From Selaginella moellendorffii (taxonomy: Eukaryota; Streptophyta; Lycopodiopsida; Selaginellales; Selaginellaceae): DNA of 64,000 nt. Positions 63,590-64,000 of the stretch are shown one piece after another. The stretch lies in contig NW_003314267.1 of the NCBI RefSeq assembly GCF_000143415.4, forward strand, positions 969,611-1,033,610, in the 5' to 3' direction. Position 1 is the first letter of the stretch. The number at the start of each line of letters is the position of its first letter. A program made the position numbers and the translations under genes. The notes under the pieces are model-generated. The model did no database searches and was not told the origin of the DNA. It saw only the letters and a program-made list of their open reading frames with translations.

Positions 63590-64000
63590 TTCTTTCTTCT
63601 CTCTTCGCGATTGTTTCCTCTTATCTTGCTTCGAGCTTTTGTTAAGTTTTCAGTCTTCTTCATCACTTGATTCTTCTCGAGCTTTTGGTTTTGTTGGTTT
63701 TGGGTTTGGGTTCTCTAAAATGCAAGAAGATAAGCAACAGGAAGGACTGATATCTTTCGATTCATACAGGCTCTGTTATCCGAGGTTATCTGCGTGCAAG
63801 GAACGGAGCAAGGAACAGTAGCCACGTCTGCGAGTTAGATGGCTTTTGAGTGGTGGAACGCCTGCAACCGCCCAGAGAACTCTGTCCGTCATCAGGAAGG
63901 CGCGACCAAACTTCTTGCTTGGGCTTCCTGGACTCGCCGTTCGTTCGTGCTTCTTCTTTTTCTGATCTTGCTTGTCCAATGACTCCCCTGGCATTCCATT
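63590..64000 (+). pseudogene. Folate-receptor-like gene relic, copy 3 (runs off window)
   Basis: Same rearranged relic as 58800-59345, including the inverted block starting at 63862. Cut by the window end inside the inverted block. Confidence 0.7.

Overview
The window is nuclear DNA of a vascular plant, most likely a lycophyte of the Selaginella moellendorffii type. This is inferred from very short GT-AG introns (mostly 44-76 nt), tightly packed genes on both strands, plant-specific families (DYW-type PPR protein, germin-like proteins, plastid D-amino-acid transaminase, inositol phosphorylceramide synthase, CNX3) and blocks of AT-rich or LTR-retrotransposon DNA between gene islands. The species is an inference. 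Gene models were spliced by hand by requiring GT-AG (once GC-AG) junctions, frame continuity and family resemblance.

Layout. 1-16.8 kb is a gene island: the 5' end of a TVP38/TMEM64-like membrane protein (-), a small coiled-coil protein (+), a class-3 lipase (-) that shares a CTAG stop site with it, D-amino-acid transaminase (+), a TrmL/SpoU RNA methyltransferase (+), an unrecognised 144-aa protein (+), an OST3/OST6 subunit (-), a nucleotide-sugar transporter (+), a five-finger C2H2 protein (-) with its start 47 bp from the start of CNX3/MoaC (+), a small one-TM protein (+) and a broken HAD hydrolase (-). 16.8-38.7 kb is repeat-rich: an ~80-bp tandem repeat, Ty3/gypsy and Ty1/copia remnants, and one LTR family with ~1.8-kb LTRs carrying a GC-rich minisatellite. 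That family is present as a complete, very young, apparently non-coding element (26599-34229, TSD CCAAG), a solo LTR (34716-36684, TSD CTCCT, holding an assembly gap), an LTR split by an inversion whose TSD (CAAAA) is still readable, and a strongly AT-shifted ancient copy. 38.7-43.9 kb holds an atypical kinase-like protein (-), inositol phosphorylceramide synthase (-) and a germin-like protein (-).

45-64 kb is a segmental duplication. A cassette of germin-like protein, convergent mpaB/DUF2236-type oxygenase, RING-finger relic, PPR relic and folate-receptor-like relic occurs three times: once inverted (about 45.1-49.7 kb) and twice in tandem (about 54.2-59.3 and 59.3-64 kb, period about 5.16 kb). 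Between the inverted copy and the tandem pair lie a complete DYW PPR gene and the intact folate-receptor-like parent gene, transcribed divergently from a 99-bp gap. The oxygenase/germin core is almost identical in all three copies while the cassette flanks of the inverted copy have diverged, which suggests gene conversion across the inverted repeat. The third germin copy is frameshifted, the RING genes carry different lesions in different copies, and the folate-receptor relics contain a small internal inversion.

The genes form no single pathway. The gene island holds ordinary housekeeping functions (secretory-pathway glycosylation and sugar transport, sphingolipid synthesis, molybdenum cofactor, amino-acid metabolism, RNA modification). 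The accessory interest lies in the duplicated oxygenase/germin cassette and in the LTR family.
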